Assembly: GCA_033220425.1 (NCBI GenBank)
Contig: CM065649.1
Location: 3,596,001-3,660,000 of the forward strand
Length of the DNA stretch: 64,000 bases
DNA from: Lepraria neglecta
Taxonomy: Eukaryota > Ascomycota > Lecanoromycetes > Lecanorales > Stereocaulaceae
Reading direction: 5' to 3'
A program made the translations under genes and the position numbers. The notes beneath the pieces were generated by a model that saw only the letters and a program-made list of their open reading frames with translations, searched no databases and was not told the origin of the DNA. Positions 47,942 to 59,505 of this stretch are shown piece after piece (positions within the stretch are counted from its first letter, which is position 1; every line of letters starts with the position of its first letter).

Positions 47942-50487
47942 TAGAATTACGTTGGAAGCAATGTCATAATGTTTTCTGTTGCACGAGTTCAGCATACTTG
48001 CCGAGTGAGATTTGCGTGCTTTGTGAGAGAGGTTATGGTGTCCTCGGTGAAGGAACCGATTTGCTATAAGTCCAGAGTAATTCTTAGTCCTTTGCTTTAC
48101 GCTATAAGAGATGCGTCTGTGGTCACTGAACTGCGAACGCAGAACCGAGACATGAACCGCTCATGTACATTTGGTCTTGGTCCCCTCCATTGGCTGTCTG
48201 TGATAACAAGCCTTCTGCCTAACCTAGCACACCATTTATCATGTGCCTACAGACCGATAGAGGTTCCCAAGACCCCAATTAGGCTTCATCAATCATATAG
48301 TTGTTGACTTGTTCAACTTGCTCCTGTAGTGTGCTACCTGTCATCCGTCAAATCATTCCTTGCTGTAGCATTTCTGGCATCTTCCGGAATATCGACACTG
48401 GCGAAGCTCTCAGAGGCGAGGGTCCTACTACTCGTGGCATGAGGATTCTAGACGAGTCATCTTTTCGACAGCTAAATCTGCTTCTGTTGAAGGATCGGCA
48501 GCCGCCATGTTGAGGAGCTGCACGAAGGAATTTTGGCCTTCGTTCAGAATAGTTCGTGTCTCGGTGGTTGAGGGCTGCCAATTTTTCGGTGTCTAGAGGC
48601 ATTTGTTGACGGTATACTGCCGACCTACTTGGCAACATGTGAGCGAACAGTGGTTCCCATAGATAGATAGGAGCAAGTGAGTATTGTGATGTAAAGAGGG
48701 AGCTCAGGAGCAATACGCAAAGCCCCCCACGATATCGTTCCTCCAGCTCAGCAGACTAAAGATTTGGTGAGTTCGCAAGACGTAGCTTTGCAGCAAAGCG
48801 TGTAAACCTCTTCTTCCTCACCATTACTCCCATTGGGCCCACCGCCGTACTTTGAGGCTAACCATGCATATGGGGATCCGGGTTCTGGTTTCCGTTTAGT
48901 CTGATGCAGGGAGAGATGACCTCTTATTGGACCGTAGATCATCGGTGTGTCCTGTGCAGCATAGGATCATGAGCATACGCAGGAAATTTTCAGCAATAAG
49001 CATGCAAGCCCTTGCGGCACAGAAGGGAATCGCCCCCTGTGAGGTCGCTGGGCGAGGATGGGGGCGATGCTGGGATTGCAGAGCTGATATTTAGCTAGAT
49101 GGAGCCCCTTGATCTGCACGGGAGGGACGCGTTTGCTAGACCTTCCATTATGTCTTTTTAGCATCCGTTAGCATTCTGCCAAGGGGGGTCCAGATACTGC
49201 TGCGTACTTTCAAAGGATACCAATAGTGTTCCCGAATATAGATAGTGTATCGAGAGTGTGACAAATTTCTATAACGTGGCTCTGGCCGAAACAGGCGATG
49301 AGACTGCAACAAAATGCATCGAATCAGGAGCTAGTACCGAAGGCAAAGGCAAGCATCTCCCGATCTGCTCGCTTGAGGCGGAAAAGGGAGCAGGTGCTGG
49401 CATCGTACTCGTACGGCCAGCGAGTGGCCAAAGCAACACCCATGGATGCAGGAAACAAGATGGTGCAAGCGCTGAAGCGACGAGAACCCAAGGCCATGGC
49501 GTCGGAACGAGGCTGTAGGCAAGAGACGCCACATCCTGTCTAGGTGCCGCAGGTTGACGAAACGCACGCGAGCGACCGCATACTTAGCGCTTTTAGCCAG
49601 GTATCAGAACAATTACGTCTAAAGTACATCCTCACCGGCCATTGAAAAACAGTAGATAAGCATATGCAAAGGTCTCGATGTCCAGGTTGAGCTTCCATTT
49701 GAAGGCTAGAAGGAGATAGAATAATGTCTTCGCTGGCAAGCGTCAAACTCACGAGCCGAAACCTTTTAGGCTTGCAAGGGTATGCACTCCGCTATCCGAG
49801 CATTGACGCATGAGAAGGGACTTTGCGGAATGTAACCTTGGGATGTGTTGCAGCCCAAGTTCATGGCAAGGATCGCATGATCGTAAGCACAAGTTGGTCA
49901 TAGTCCGAGATTCGTTTTCCGGCACTTGGGAACGCTAGCAACGCCTCAGTCGGAAGAACGTGAGAGCGGACAGGCATTTACCGGTAGTTATCGACCGGGT
50001 ACTTTGTCTTTGTTGAGACTGACTGGATTCCTGAATGTGTGGGGTGGGGAACCCAGTGTGGGTATCATGCTGGCCCCGGGCGTTAGAGCGTTGCATCTGC
50101 ACAATTACGCTCAAAGGCATTTGAATGGCCCTTCCCTTAATTACCTTCTGCATAAGCATTGTCGGGTCCTGCGGGCCAAGATGACCTAAATAACCATCAT
50201 TGTGACCCAAAATAGTGGGTCACTAAGGCTCTGGCTCCGTTCTGACTGCGTAATGGGACTCTATCAACTTCTTACGGGCCTGCCAATGGCGTCCAGGGAT
50301 GAACACCGGTGAACATGGCAAAGGGGCCGAACCAAACCAGGCGTTTGCTGAGCCCCGTTTCGAACTGGGGTGTATTACCAACACCACGTTGTTGGAAAGC
50401 CTCTGATGCGTTGAACCACCACCTTGGATTTTGAGTATAAGCAATTTGGGAGTGGAAGTAAGAGGTTAGAACGTTGCGACAATCAGC
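47942..50487. other. 2.5 kb gene-free stretch before the LaeA-like gene
   Basis: No frame with a recognisable domain and ATG on either strand. One minus frame (48348..48713) is open for 121 codons but starts only at TTG and is not recognised. The right end holds an inverted repeat and the promoter of the methyltransferase. Confidence 0.45.
50202..50223. promoter_or_regulatory. Inverted repeat GTGACCCA-N6-TGGGTCAC upstream of the LaeA-like gene
   Basis: Perfect 8-base arms with a 6-base spacer, 265 bases upstream of the methyltransferase ATG. Such dyads are typical of dimeric regulator sites; the regulator is unknown. Confidence 0.5.
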
Positions 50488-52138
50488 ATGGCGTACGCGA
50501 TCGCAGAACATGCTATTCGTGGCACTCAGAGCACACACATACTAACAGCTAGACGACCCAGATCACCACCACGAAATACCGTTGCCATCGACCCTAAGTA
50601 CCAGGAGCTCATCACTATTCATGACAGAGATTTCCAGAAGTATTCAATTGAGAATACTGTCCACCTTGTGCCTGTCGATGAGGCAAGTGAGATTATTATG
50701 GCTAAGGGCGCATGTACTAACGATAGGACAGGGAGAGATCGAACGTCTGGAAGCTCAGCACCGCGTGTTCAACCTCATGTTCGATGGCAAACTGATTTTC
50801 CCCCCACTGACCAAGGTCGAGAATGTCTTGGATTGTGGGTATGGTTCGGCTTCGTGGGCTATCGAGGTAGCTGAAGAGTATCCTGATTGCGAGGTGAGAA
50901 CATTCACATGCCCGTACCAAGAGGTTTAACGCTGATCATAATGGCAGGTCATTGGTGTCGACATCTCTCCCCACATGAAGCCGGATGATACACCGGAAAA
51001 CTTCTGGCCTGAGGTATGTGGACCTCCTTCGTCGAGTTCTGCAAACGATGGTCAAGCACCCAGCATTACTTCGGAGCAAGGGTCCTAGTCCTCGACCGAA
51101 TTCCAGACGGCGTTACGGAAGCTTTTGTGGTTCCTAGTATCAATCTAGGAAGAAGGGGACAACGGAACAGCGCCTTGTCGAGGTGGATGTCGCCTTGGGA
51201 TTGTTCACGTTGTACTTAACACGATGAAGATGTGACCTTGCGGTAGTCGTGACTGTTGCCTGTCCCAACATCATCGCCATCCTTGCTAGGCCTATGCAGA
51301 CACTTCAATATGCTTACACGTTCCATCAGCTGACGCTTTGCTGCAGCTTGACGACATCAACCGGCCATTAGCGTACGACCCAAACTATTTCGATCTCGTC
51401 CAGTCGAGGATGGTGGGCGGAGGCATCAATGCGTCAAGGTGGTCCACGTATCTCAGAGACATCAAAAGGTATGTTTCCTCGCACCACCCTAAGCCGAAAA
51501 TGGTGTCAATTGCATTGTTGACCTGGCTGATAATGATGAAGGGTCTTGAAGCCTGGGGGGTGGGTCCAAATGGTCGAGTGCTATTTCATGTGTCAGTCGG
51601 ACAACGGTTCGATCACGGATTCGCACCCTCTGCGGCGCTGGAGTAACAACTACATCCGATCACTTGAGGGTATCAAAGACCCTAGAGCACCACAGCGGTT
51701 GCAGACTCTCTTCACCGCTGCCGGTTTTGTCGAGATAGAGCACACAATGATCCCTATGCCTCTGTGTGGATGGTCGAATGGTATGGCAAAGTCCCCTAGC
51801 ATGGCCAAGGCAACGCTACAAAACATCTGGGAGATTTGGGTCTGCTATCATGCTGACTTTTTGACGTCAACAGACCCAAGAAGCCGCCGAATCGGTGACG
51901 CTAATCGCGATAACATCCAGCAAGCTCTGAGCAACCTGGGAATTTTCCCCTTCACCCGACGTCTAGGCATGGCCATCGAAGATGTTAGAGCCTTGGTTGC
52001 AAGAGCATGTGTCGACGCTGCCAATCCTGGTCTGAAAGCGTACTTTCCCATGTGAGTTTTAAGCTGTCGAGTGATGCTTTAGCGGTGAGCTTACCCCTCC
52101 ACAGATATGTCTGCATTGGGAAAAAACCAGGTCCATAG
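50488..52138 (+). CDS. LaeA-like S-adenosylmethionine-dependent methyltransferase
   Basis: Six exons: 50488..50682, 50732..50893, 50948..51013, 51347..51468, 51542..52051 and 52105..52138, encode 362 residues. The SAM site is VLDCGYGSASWAIEVAEEYP followed by the acidic end of strand 2, VIGVDISPHMKPDD. Later motifs are PNYFDLVQSRMVGGGI and VLKPGGWVQMVECYF, as in the LaeA/methyltransferase-domain class of fungal proteins. The first junction fits best as a GC..AG intron (50683 GCAAGT..CAG 50731) giving VPVDEGEIERLEAQHRVF; a GTGAGA donor four bases later with acceptor at 50726 is also in frame. Intron 3 is 333 bases, far longer than the others. The last exon adds YVCIGKKPGP. No biosynthetic cluster lies next to it. 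Confidence 0.85.
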
Positions 52139-53089
52139 ATCCCACTCATCGGCGACGGAGATGCATCACTCCTGGAATTGCGTGGGATATCAAAGATGGT
52201 GGATCTCAGCGAGCAACCATCATAAATCTACTTTAGCGTTGTTCAGCTTTCAATCCTTTGCTCCTATTGGTCGGGAGCGTTGGGCACACGCCAGATCTTC
52301 CTGTCCGTTTATGGCCATGGCAACACGCTTTAGTGAGATGTTGGATGGGAGAAGTCGATCAGTATGCAGTCAATAAGTAGAGAATGGGTATGCAGTGTAT
52401 TGTAGCAGGCATGGTGTCGAATAAAGAGACAATTGAGGACGTCAAATTTCAGTTCCTGATCTTAGAGATAGGGGAGCCCAGCAGACTGGTACCGAAAGTC
52501 TGGTAACGAGCACGTAAAGTCAATAGTAGCCGCACTATCTCAGAACGGAAAGAGCAAGCCTGAGAGAACGCCTAGCACGGGGAAGGAGGGATGATGAAAG
52601 CACACGAGCAACTCAGGCACTTCAGGTAGCATATCATAGGTACTTATGGCAAATCAGTCCACCTCATCCCCACCACGACCTGCCCAACTTAATTTACACA
52701 GAGCTAGAACATCGAGACTTTGGACGTCCGGAAAAGCAATAAAACAACAACCATGTGGAAGCGCTGTGACCACTTTGGGTACCTTGCATGGACTGGATCT
52801 ATATGTGACAAGTGTGCATATTGGGCATCAACGGGAGGCTACTGTGACCTCTACACGTCTAGGTTCTAGAAGCTCTAGAACCTCCAGGACGCGAGAAGGG
52901 GAGACGAGGCGACTTCGGGGAACTGGGAGCCTCTTGGGGAGACGGAATTCCCCGCTGGGTCGACCTAAAAGCGGCTTCCCGCAGGCCTAAAAACGCACGT
53001 GATATATACCCTAAAGTCAGCCCTAACACACATAACCGCTTTTCCCTTCTTCTTGCCTTCATATATAATTCCAACGTCCAGCATCCAAC
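52139..53089. other. Spacer between the methyltransferase and KRR1
   Basis: 3' region of the methyltransferase to about 52500, then KRR1 promoter. A frame at 52646..52990 is not recognised. A 38-codon Cys-rich ORF at 52753 is noted among the rejected items. Confidence 0.5.
52861..52883. promoter_or_regulatory. 23-base palindrome with heat-shock-element spacing, upstream of KRR1
   Basis: AGGTTCTAGA-AGC-TCTAGAACCT: perfect 10-base arms. It contains two TTCTAGAA/TCTAGAAC blocks, close to the inverted GAA units of heat shock elements. It lies 207 bases before the KRR1 ATG. The element is seen, its use is inferred. Confidence 0.55.
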
Positions 53090-54220
<1,131 letters not shown>

Positions 54221-54566
54221 ATGGTAAAAACATGACGATCTATCTCACCTGCGAATACCCATGCATTAGCCTCTTTCTGGTGGTCATTGACCAACGCCAT
54301 CTCTAAGCCTTTCTAAACACCTTATGATGACCCTAGGATTTCCATCACGATAAGAGACGGGAGCCTTCTTGGCCGTCCAGGACTGAGCCCTAGCCAAATT
54401 TTCAAAACACGTATTATTATGAAGTCGTCGTGTATTGACGCAATCTCTGCTCTACGACCTTTGATGTTTGTGCACTCGGTGCCTAACAAGTTTTCAATTT
54501 ATCCTTAAGTCTCACGCAGGCCCAAGGGGTCTTTGACACTTCGCCGCGGTCCAAAATAACACAATT
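54221..54566. other. Short gene-free stretch
   Basis: 3' flank of KRR1 and upstream region of the orphan membrane-protein gene. Nothing else seen. Confidence 0.5.
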
Positions 54567-55364
54567 ATGTCTTCCCCTGTCTTCAACGCATGGTATCTAC
54601 AACAGCACAATCCTATGGCACAAGGCTTTTCTCCATATCGGAAGCCCAGTCAATATTTCACAAAACTTGCAAATACCCATGTCACCTCCCTTCTCCTCTT
54701 TCTCTTCCTCTTACCTTTCGTTCACACCATACCTCCAAAACACCCACCCCAAGATTCCCTTCAGACTCTACTCCTCCCAGACGCCCATCTCAAGATCGAT
54801 CGCTCCGCAAATGCCATTCTTCAAGACTCACCAGATATCGGCCCAAAGGACTCGGCCTCAAACTCCCGTCCACGCTCACGAGCTATCAAGAACGTCGGTA
54901 CACCCACAACAGATGATGGCCCATGGTCGAACAAACTCCAACTACTAGATGCACCTCAAATTTTTCACCACCAGCGGGCTTTGGCCAAGGTGGTGAAATG
55001 GCTCTCGGGTCCTGCATTCGATATGCCGCCACCAAACCCACCATTCTCTGATAATAAAGAACAAGATTCTTTGAAGAACCGACTTCCGGCACCGAAGTTG
55101 CCTAGCACACAACCGGAGCACGGACATAATGACACAGGCAAATGGGCTCCAAAGGGAATAGCCGATTATGCCATGGTAACACTGCCCATTCTTGCCCTTC
55201 TTCCAATTACGATTGTGGTTACAATGGCAACTACAATTGTGCTTATAATTTTCCTTCCCTGCTTGATAAAAAAGCCCCAGCGGGGGTGGAAGAGATGGGA
55301 AAGGCTTCCGAGAATGAAGGGGTGCGTTGATACTGGGAAGAGAGACAGGTATAATGTATCATGA
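54567..55364 (+). CDS. Orphan membrane protein, first unit of a two-unit cluster
   Basis: Single exon, 265 residues, ATG at 54567. One hydrophobic segment near residues 39-56 (HVTSLLLFLFLLPFVHTIPP) and a stronger pair near the C-terminus (YAMVTLPILALLPITIVVTM and a following run) flank a polar middle with HHQRALAKVVKWLSGPAFDM and PPNPPFSD. The C-terminal tail is basic (KKPQRGWKRWERLPRMKG). No family recognised. The AKVVKWL..FD.PP block and the LLPIT segment recur in the next unit (55560-57015), so the two are related. A lineage-specific gene seems likely. Confidence 0.5.
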   Translation: MSSPVFNAWYLQQHNPMAQGFSPYRKPSQYFTKLANTHVTSLLLFLFLLPFVHTIPPKHPPQDSLQTLLLPDAHLKIDRSANAILQDSPDIGPKDSASNSRPRSRAIKNVGTPTTDDGPWSNKLQLLDAPQIFHHQRALAKVVKWLSGPAFDMPPPNPPFSDNKEQDSLKNRLPAPKLPSTQPEHGHNDTGKWAPKGIADYAMVTLPILALLPITIVVTMATTIVLIIFLPCLIKKPQRGWKRWERLPRMKGCVDTGKRDRYNVS

Positions 55365-55559
55365 TAAGGGGGAGGATGGCAAGGTTAACGAAACCTAGAT
55401 CACAGCTCCATGCAGTATCAACAGACCTGTTGACACAGGCGTCGGGCTTTTAACACTTTACCCTCCTCGGAATTAGACAGTCGTGTTTGCCTTTATGTTC
55501 AACAAGTATATTCTACTAATATACCCAACAAGAGCTTTTCTTTGCAACACAGGGCTCTC

Positions 55560-55850
55560 TTCCATGTTGGAATTCCAGTCAATATTTCCTGACAGTAAGG
55601 ATACTCATATCTTCTTCCCTCCCCTGTGCTCTCTTCCTTTTCCAACCTCTCACATCATGCCTTTAAAAGAAATTCCATGGGCAGAAACCCTGCGACTGCT
55701 GTCTACTCCTCACCGTTGCTACCACCAACGCCTTTGGAAAAGGTGGTGATCTGGCTTAATTCAAGTTCCAAATTCGACAAGCCACCACAGTCACCACTGG
55801 ACTTTGACCGAAATCCTTTCTTGCAGGCCGCGAGACCAGAGGGTCTTCAG
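55560..55850 (+). pseudogene. Fragment related to the first orphan unit
   Basis: Around 55570 the DNA matches the first unit (CAGTCAATATTTC) and in a nearby frame reads PPTPLEKVVIWLNSSSKFDK, then PPQSPLDFD, parallel to LAKVVKWLSGPAFDMPPPNP of the neighbour. No clean ATG-led frame links it to the ORF that follows at 55873, and no obvious intron joins them; it may be the decayed 5' part of that gene. Confidence 0.4.
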
Positions 55851-55872
55851 GATTGGCCAAGTGCTATGGAAT

Positions 55873-57015
55873 ATGAAAATTGCTTGCGTTGGCCTCTCTG
55901 CCGATGTAGTGTCAGAACGAGAATTCAACACCTCGTGCTTGACATTTCGAGATATGCAACCACCAGGGCCGGCTGATTCTTCGAGCATTCTCCAAAAGGC
56001 CAGAGAAACGCCTTCGAGAAAAAGGAAGTCTCCCTTCAAGAATCAGAAAGATGATACACTGAGGTTTCAAGACAGAGTGGCTCAGCTCATCTCAAGAAAC
56101 ATTCTTAACCAGAGCAAGAGAAAATTCGCATTCAACACTCAGAACGATGATGTCTCGAGATTCCAAGACAGAGTGACCCACTTCGAAGCCCAAATCACGA
56201 GCGCTCGCACTACTGAAGCAGCGTCAAAAGCCCTCACCTCCCGCCAAAACCCCCAACATCCGGAACCAAGCGGGCCAAACGACTCTGTAAGCCTTCAAGA
56301 AAAGGCAAGAAACCGCCGTCAGCTTCCATCATTCGTCGACTCCGTATTCAAAGACTCCACCATAAGCTACGAAGAGACAATATACCGAGTCGTCCATTTC
56401 GTCTTTCAAGACCGCACCATGGGCTATGAGGAGAAAATAGCGAGGTTTAGAGGACACGTCACGGAGAATAATCGATACAGCAAGGCTGAAAAGGCTGAAA
56501 AGAGGATCGCTAAGCTTAGAGCATATGTTATGGAGAATGTTCAATACATTAAGGCAAAAAGGGCTAAAGGCGAATTACCTTCATTACGCAACAAGCCCAC
56601 TCATTCCGTTTAGGGGGGATATTTTCATATCGAGCAACCTGAAATGGACCCTTCCGCATTATATGCAGCGCTGGAGAATGCGATTCCCACACTCGAGCCG
56701 GAACGACAGTCCAGACTCGGCTCTCACAATCCTGGCAGAGGGCAAGGCACCGCCGAAGAGGAGAGACCAGAGCCCCCTCATACACTTAGCGCAAAATATA
56801 TCGCAGAATACGACAGCAGAGATGCAGAAACAGCAGCCGAAGATATCACAGACACGTTAATCTTCCTATCACTTCTCCCAATCACAATTCCAGGGAGATT
56901 CATGAGGAATAAAGCACAGAGGACGATCGGGAGAATGAGGAACTTTGTGGATGGTACGAGGGAGGATATGTATCGTAATGAGCAGGAGGACAGCGAGATA
57001 GAAAGGCCTGAATGA
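55873..57015 (+). pseudogene. Orphan repeat-containing protein, second unit, split by one in-frame TAG
   Basis: ATG 55873 opens a 246-codon frame ending in TAG at 56611; the same frame stays open afterwards to 57015 (second part with ATG 56644). The first part has internal repeats: KRKSPFKNQKDDTLRFQDRV and KRKFAFNTQNDDVSRFQDRV, then VFKDSTISYEETIYRVVHF and VFQDRTMGYEEKIARFRGHV, all charged and helical. The second part ends with TDTLIFLSLLPITIPGRF, a membrane segment like the one in the neighbour. Together they look like one gene with one stop; readthrough or a missed intron (GTTTAG at the stop) would be the alternatives. No family recognised. Confidence 0.45.
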
Positions 57016-57364
57016 GAGTCTGGTAGTGCGGGAAACTGATGAGGAGAGAGTGATGGGTTTTTCCGATTTACATGCTCCACATGCTTTTATTTCTAATTGA
57101 TTATGGACTATTCCTTGGGCTTCCTTGCATCCTTTGTGTCCAATCCCCAATGGTGATCTAAGCTGATGCGAGTAGAGACCTTGTCACATATCTGATTTTT
57201 GCCGATTCTGCAACTAAATATTCTTGCGCATGGTATACTTTCCCGCTTCACTGAGGAAGATATCAAGGGTTCCATGCTTGACACATCGAGATCAGTAAAC
57301 AAGATCTCAAGCGTCGCGACCATTGCAATCACATCCTTCAGCAAACATCTCAAAACAAGCATAA

Positions 57365-57731
57365 AACTCGCTCCCAAGCACCGCATTCCGTCTGGCTCCA
57401 CACGACACATGCGAGGAAATGCGCAAATTTTGCCATTTCGTCAAAGCCCACAACATAAATCACTATTGCAAGAACATCGCAATATCCAAGGCAGCCGAAT
57501 TTTTGGTGATTCATGGTGGACCTTTCGCAAAACTCAAAAGTCGCGGAGAACGGTACCTACTCTGAAAGGCATCGTCAATACGTGGTTAGGAAGCCTTTGG
57601 AGTTTCAGTTAAAGCACCCAAGCCGGCGAGGAAGAAGGGCCCATGCACAAGCACAAGCACGAGCACAAAATTGGTCTGATGCAGGGCAGGAGACAGGTGT
57701 CGGCCAGCTGGGGAAGGAGGAGCAGGGTTGA
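57365..57731 (+). pseudogene. Possible gene remnant in two frames
   Basis: One frame (57365..57565) reads HDTCEEMRKFCHFVKAHNIN then AAEFLVIHGGPFAKLKSRGE, with no ATG at its start. The next frame (to 57731) continues RHRQYVVRKPLEFQLKHPSR and a Gln/Ala-rich tail. Both stretches look like coding protein rather than noise, and together suggest a small gene with one frameshift. The family is not recognised. Confidence 0.3.
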
Positions 57732-58018
57732 TTGGAGTGAAAGCACAATACCAGGAAAGGCAAAAGAAAGGGAAGGGGAAGGAAGTCGAAGCCGACGCGA
57801 AGGTTTCGGACGAGAAATCAGGATAAAGGGCCACCGTCGGAAGGAAGAGTTGGGAATGAGCATTAAGGTTGGTATCGGTTAGGTATTCGAGACGACTGTT
57901 TGCTAAGATTTCGGGTTTCTTTTCTTGGTATCCCTTTGAAGTACCACTCTAGATAGCCATCATCGACATAGCATTGAGCTCCAGCTGAGGTGATTGGGCG
58001 TGTTAGATATGTTGCTTG

Positions 58019-59359
58019 TTAGGCCTGAAGGGCTCCTGATAATCGTCTTTCCATGGCTGACCCAATCTTGAATTGATGCACCCCGTGATTAGCTTTGACG
58101 TTGTTCTCAGTAGGCTCTGCAGCTCCTTCTTCGCCGTGAGATGTCTGTAGATGGTACCCTATGACACCTGAGACCATCAAAGACTTCTCCGTCCCCACTG
58201 ATCCACACAGCGAGAGGCAGTGTTGGATAGCTATAGACGACACCCAATCGAGAAAGTCCGGACGACCGAACAGCCATTTTCCAGAGTCTGCATAATCCGT
58301 CCCCATCTTAGTTTGTTCCAGGAAGTTCTGATTGTTCCTGCTGGATACTGGAGGGGGTTTCAGCGAAGTATTCGCAGACATTCTTTCCAGTATATTGAGC
58401 TCTTTGAAAGCGGCTTCCATAAGTTTCATTTTCTTATCGAAGGTCCCGAAAATGGTTTCTAAGCTCGTGGCCGCTACTCGCTGATCTGGACAGTCATAAA
58501 TCTGGTTGAATTCTTTGCATGCTGCGTCTTTATCCCTGACAGTCTGCAGCATGGCGTCCCAATCATCCGACTTGAAAGGTGCTCGAAAGAAGCGTGACAA
58601 TGTAGATCTCCTACAGTGGCGGGCTGCTGTTAGCTGGTAGACCAAGATGCTAGTGTAGAGATCGATGAGAGACATTTCGAAATCGTGCTTCAGTGTTGTC
58701 TCTGGCTCTCGTTGGTAGATCACTTCGACTTCGGCATACCGAGCGACTATTGGAGTAATCGTAACCACACCGACGAGTACCATTTCATTTCGTGCAGGGT
58801 CGTTCAAGGCACCTTGTAGAGTGAAATTGATCCTAGCCCAAGATATTTCTGCATGAACGGGATCCAGGCTAGCGACAGTTGATCCTACATCCTTGGAAAT
58901 CTGAATCACTTTCCTAGTGCTGTCCCGCTGACTCTGGATCTTGGTTTCATATTTCTCGACCTTGGAAGGCGAAGTCCACTGCCCATCATTTATAGTTCTC
59001 TTCTGCTTCTCGATAACCTCTGATATCTGCGCGCGTAGGACGTTGGCATTGGGTAACGGGTGCTGCGTTAATGGTCGTGATGCCTTATATGCGTTCGGGT
59101 TGTCACGACTGAGCCTCTTAGTAGCCTCTTCTCAGTACGACTTCTTCGATTGGAGTAGCGCAGCATTTGTGATGGCAGTCGGCTCTACATAACGTGGACT
59201 TTGAGCAGTGTCTGGCGTAGAGGCGGCACCATCGTCGTGATGAGGTGGAGTAGCAACGTGGGCTTCCCAACTCGCTTCTCTTAAGATGCCGACATTCTCC
59301 TCACCTTCCTCTTCGTCTTTCTTAGGAAGCCCAAGAAGCTCTCGTACTCTCTTTGGCAT
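58019..59359 (-). pseudogene. Broken NACHT-type receptor (NLR) N-terminal region
   Basis: ATG 59359 opens MPKRVRELLGLPKK, an acidic linker, then a fungal NWD/NACHT N-terminal domain: EEATKRLSRDNPNAYKA, SWARINFTLQGALNDPARNE, LIDLYTSILVYQLTAA and SDDWDAMLQTVRDKDAACKE. A TGA at 59134..59132 breaks the frame exactly where the family has the Trp of its LW motif (SKKSY*EEATK). The frame then runs to 58019. Near the end, CGSVGTEKSLMVSG sits where the P-loop should be, but the Walker A is degenerate (TEKS for GKS/T) and no nucleotide-binding domain or repeats follow. Intact relatives act in self/non-self recognition. This is a truncated, inactivated copy. Confidence 0.7.
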
Positions 59360-59505
59360 GCTGGCTGGAGAACTAGTTATGCTTGAAGGGATTTGACGAG
59401 TTGTTGATAGTTGAGTTGATTTCTACCTCTTTGGCATGCTGGCTGGAGAACATAGTTATGCTTGAAAGGATTTGAAGAGCTGTTGATAGTTGACTCGAGT
59501 TCTAG
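59349..59505. repeat. 78-base tandem duplication covering the NLR-like start codon
   Basis: CTCTTTGGCATGCTGGCTGG and the following bases occur at 59349..59426 and again at 59427..59505 with about seven differences and one insertion. On the minus strand each copy carries an ATG and the upstream leader, so the broken receptor has a duplicated start region. Confidence 0.8.

Noticed and set aside
50339-50403. tRNA-like sequence on the minus strand with a GTTCGAAAC B-box and a hairpin GGTGT-loop-ACACC
   Set aside because: The loop lacks U33, there is almost no variable region, and the T-stem has a mismatch; at best a decayed tRNA or chance.
50488-52138. Secondary-metabolite gene cluster around the LaeA-like gene
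   Set aside because: Neighbours are PUP2, KRR1 and empty DNA; no backbone enzyme is present in the window.
52753-52869. 38-codon Cys-rich ORF (CDHFGYLAWTGSICDKC) upstream of KRR1
   Set aside because: Too short, no signal peptide, and it runs into the palindrome; nothing separates it from chance.
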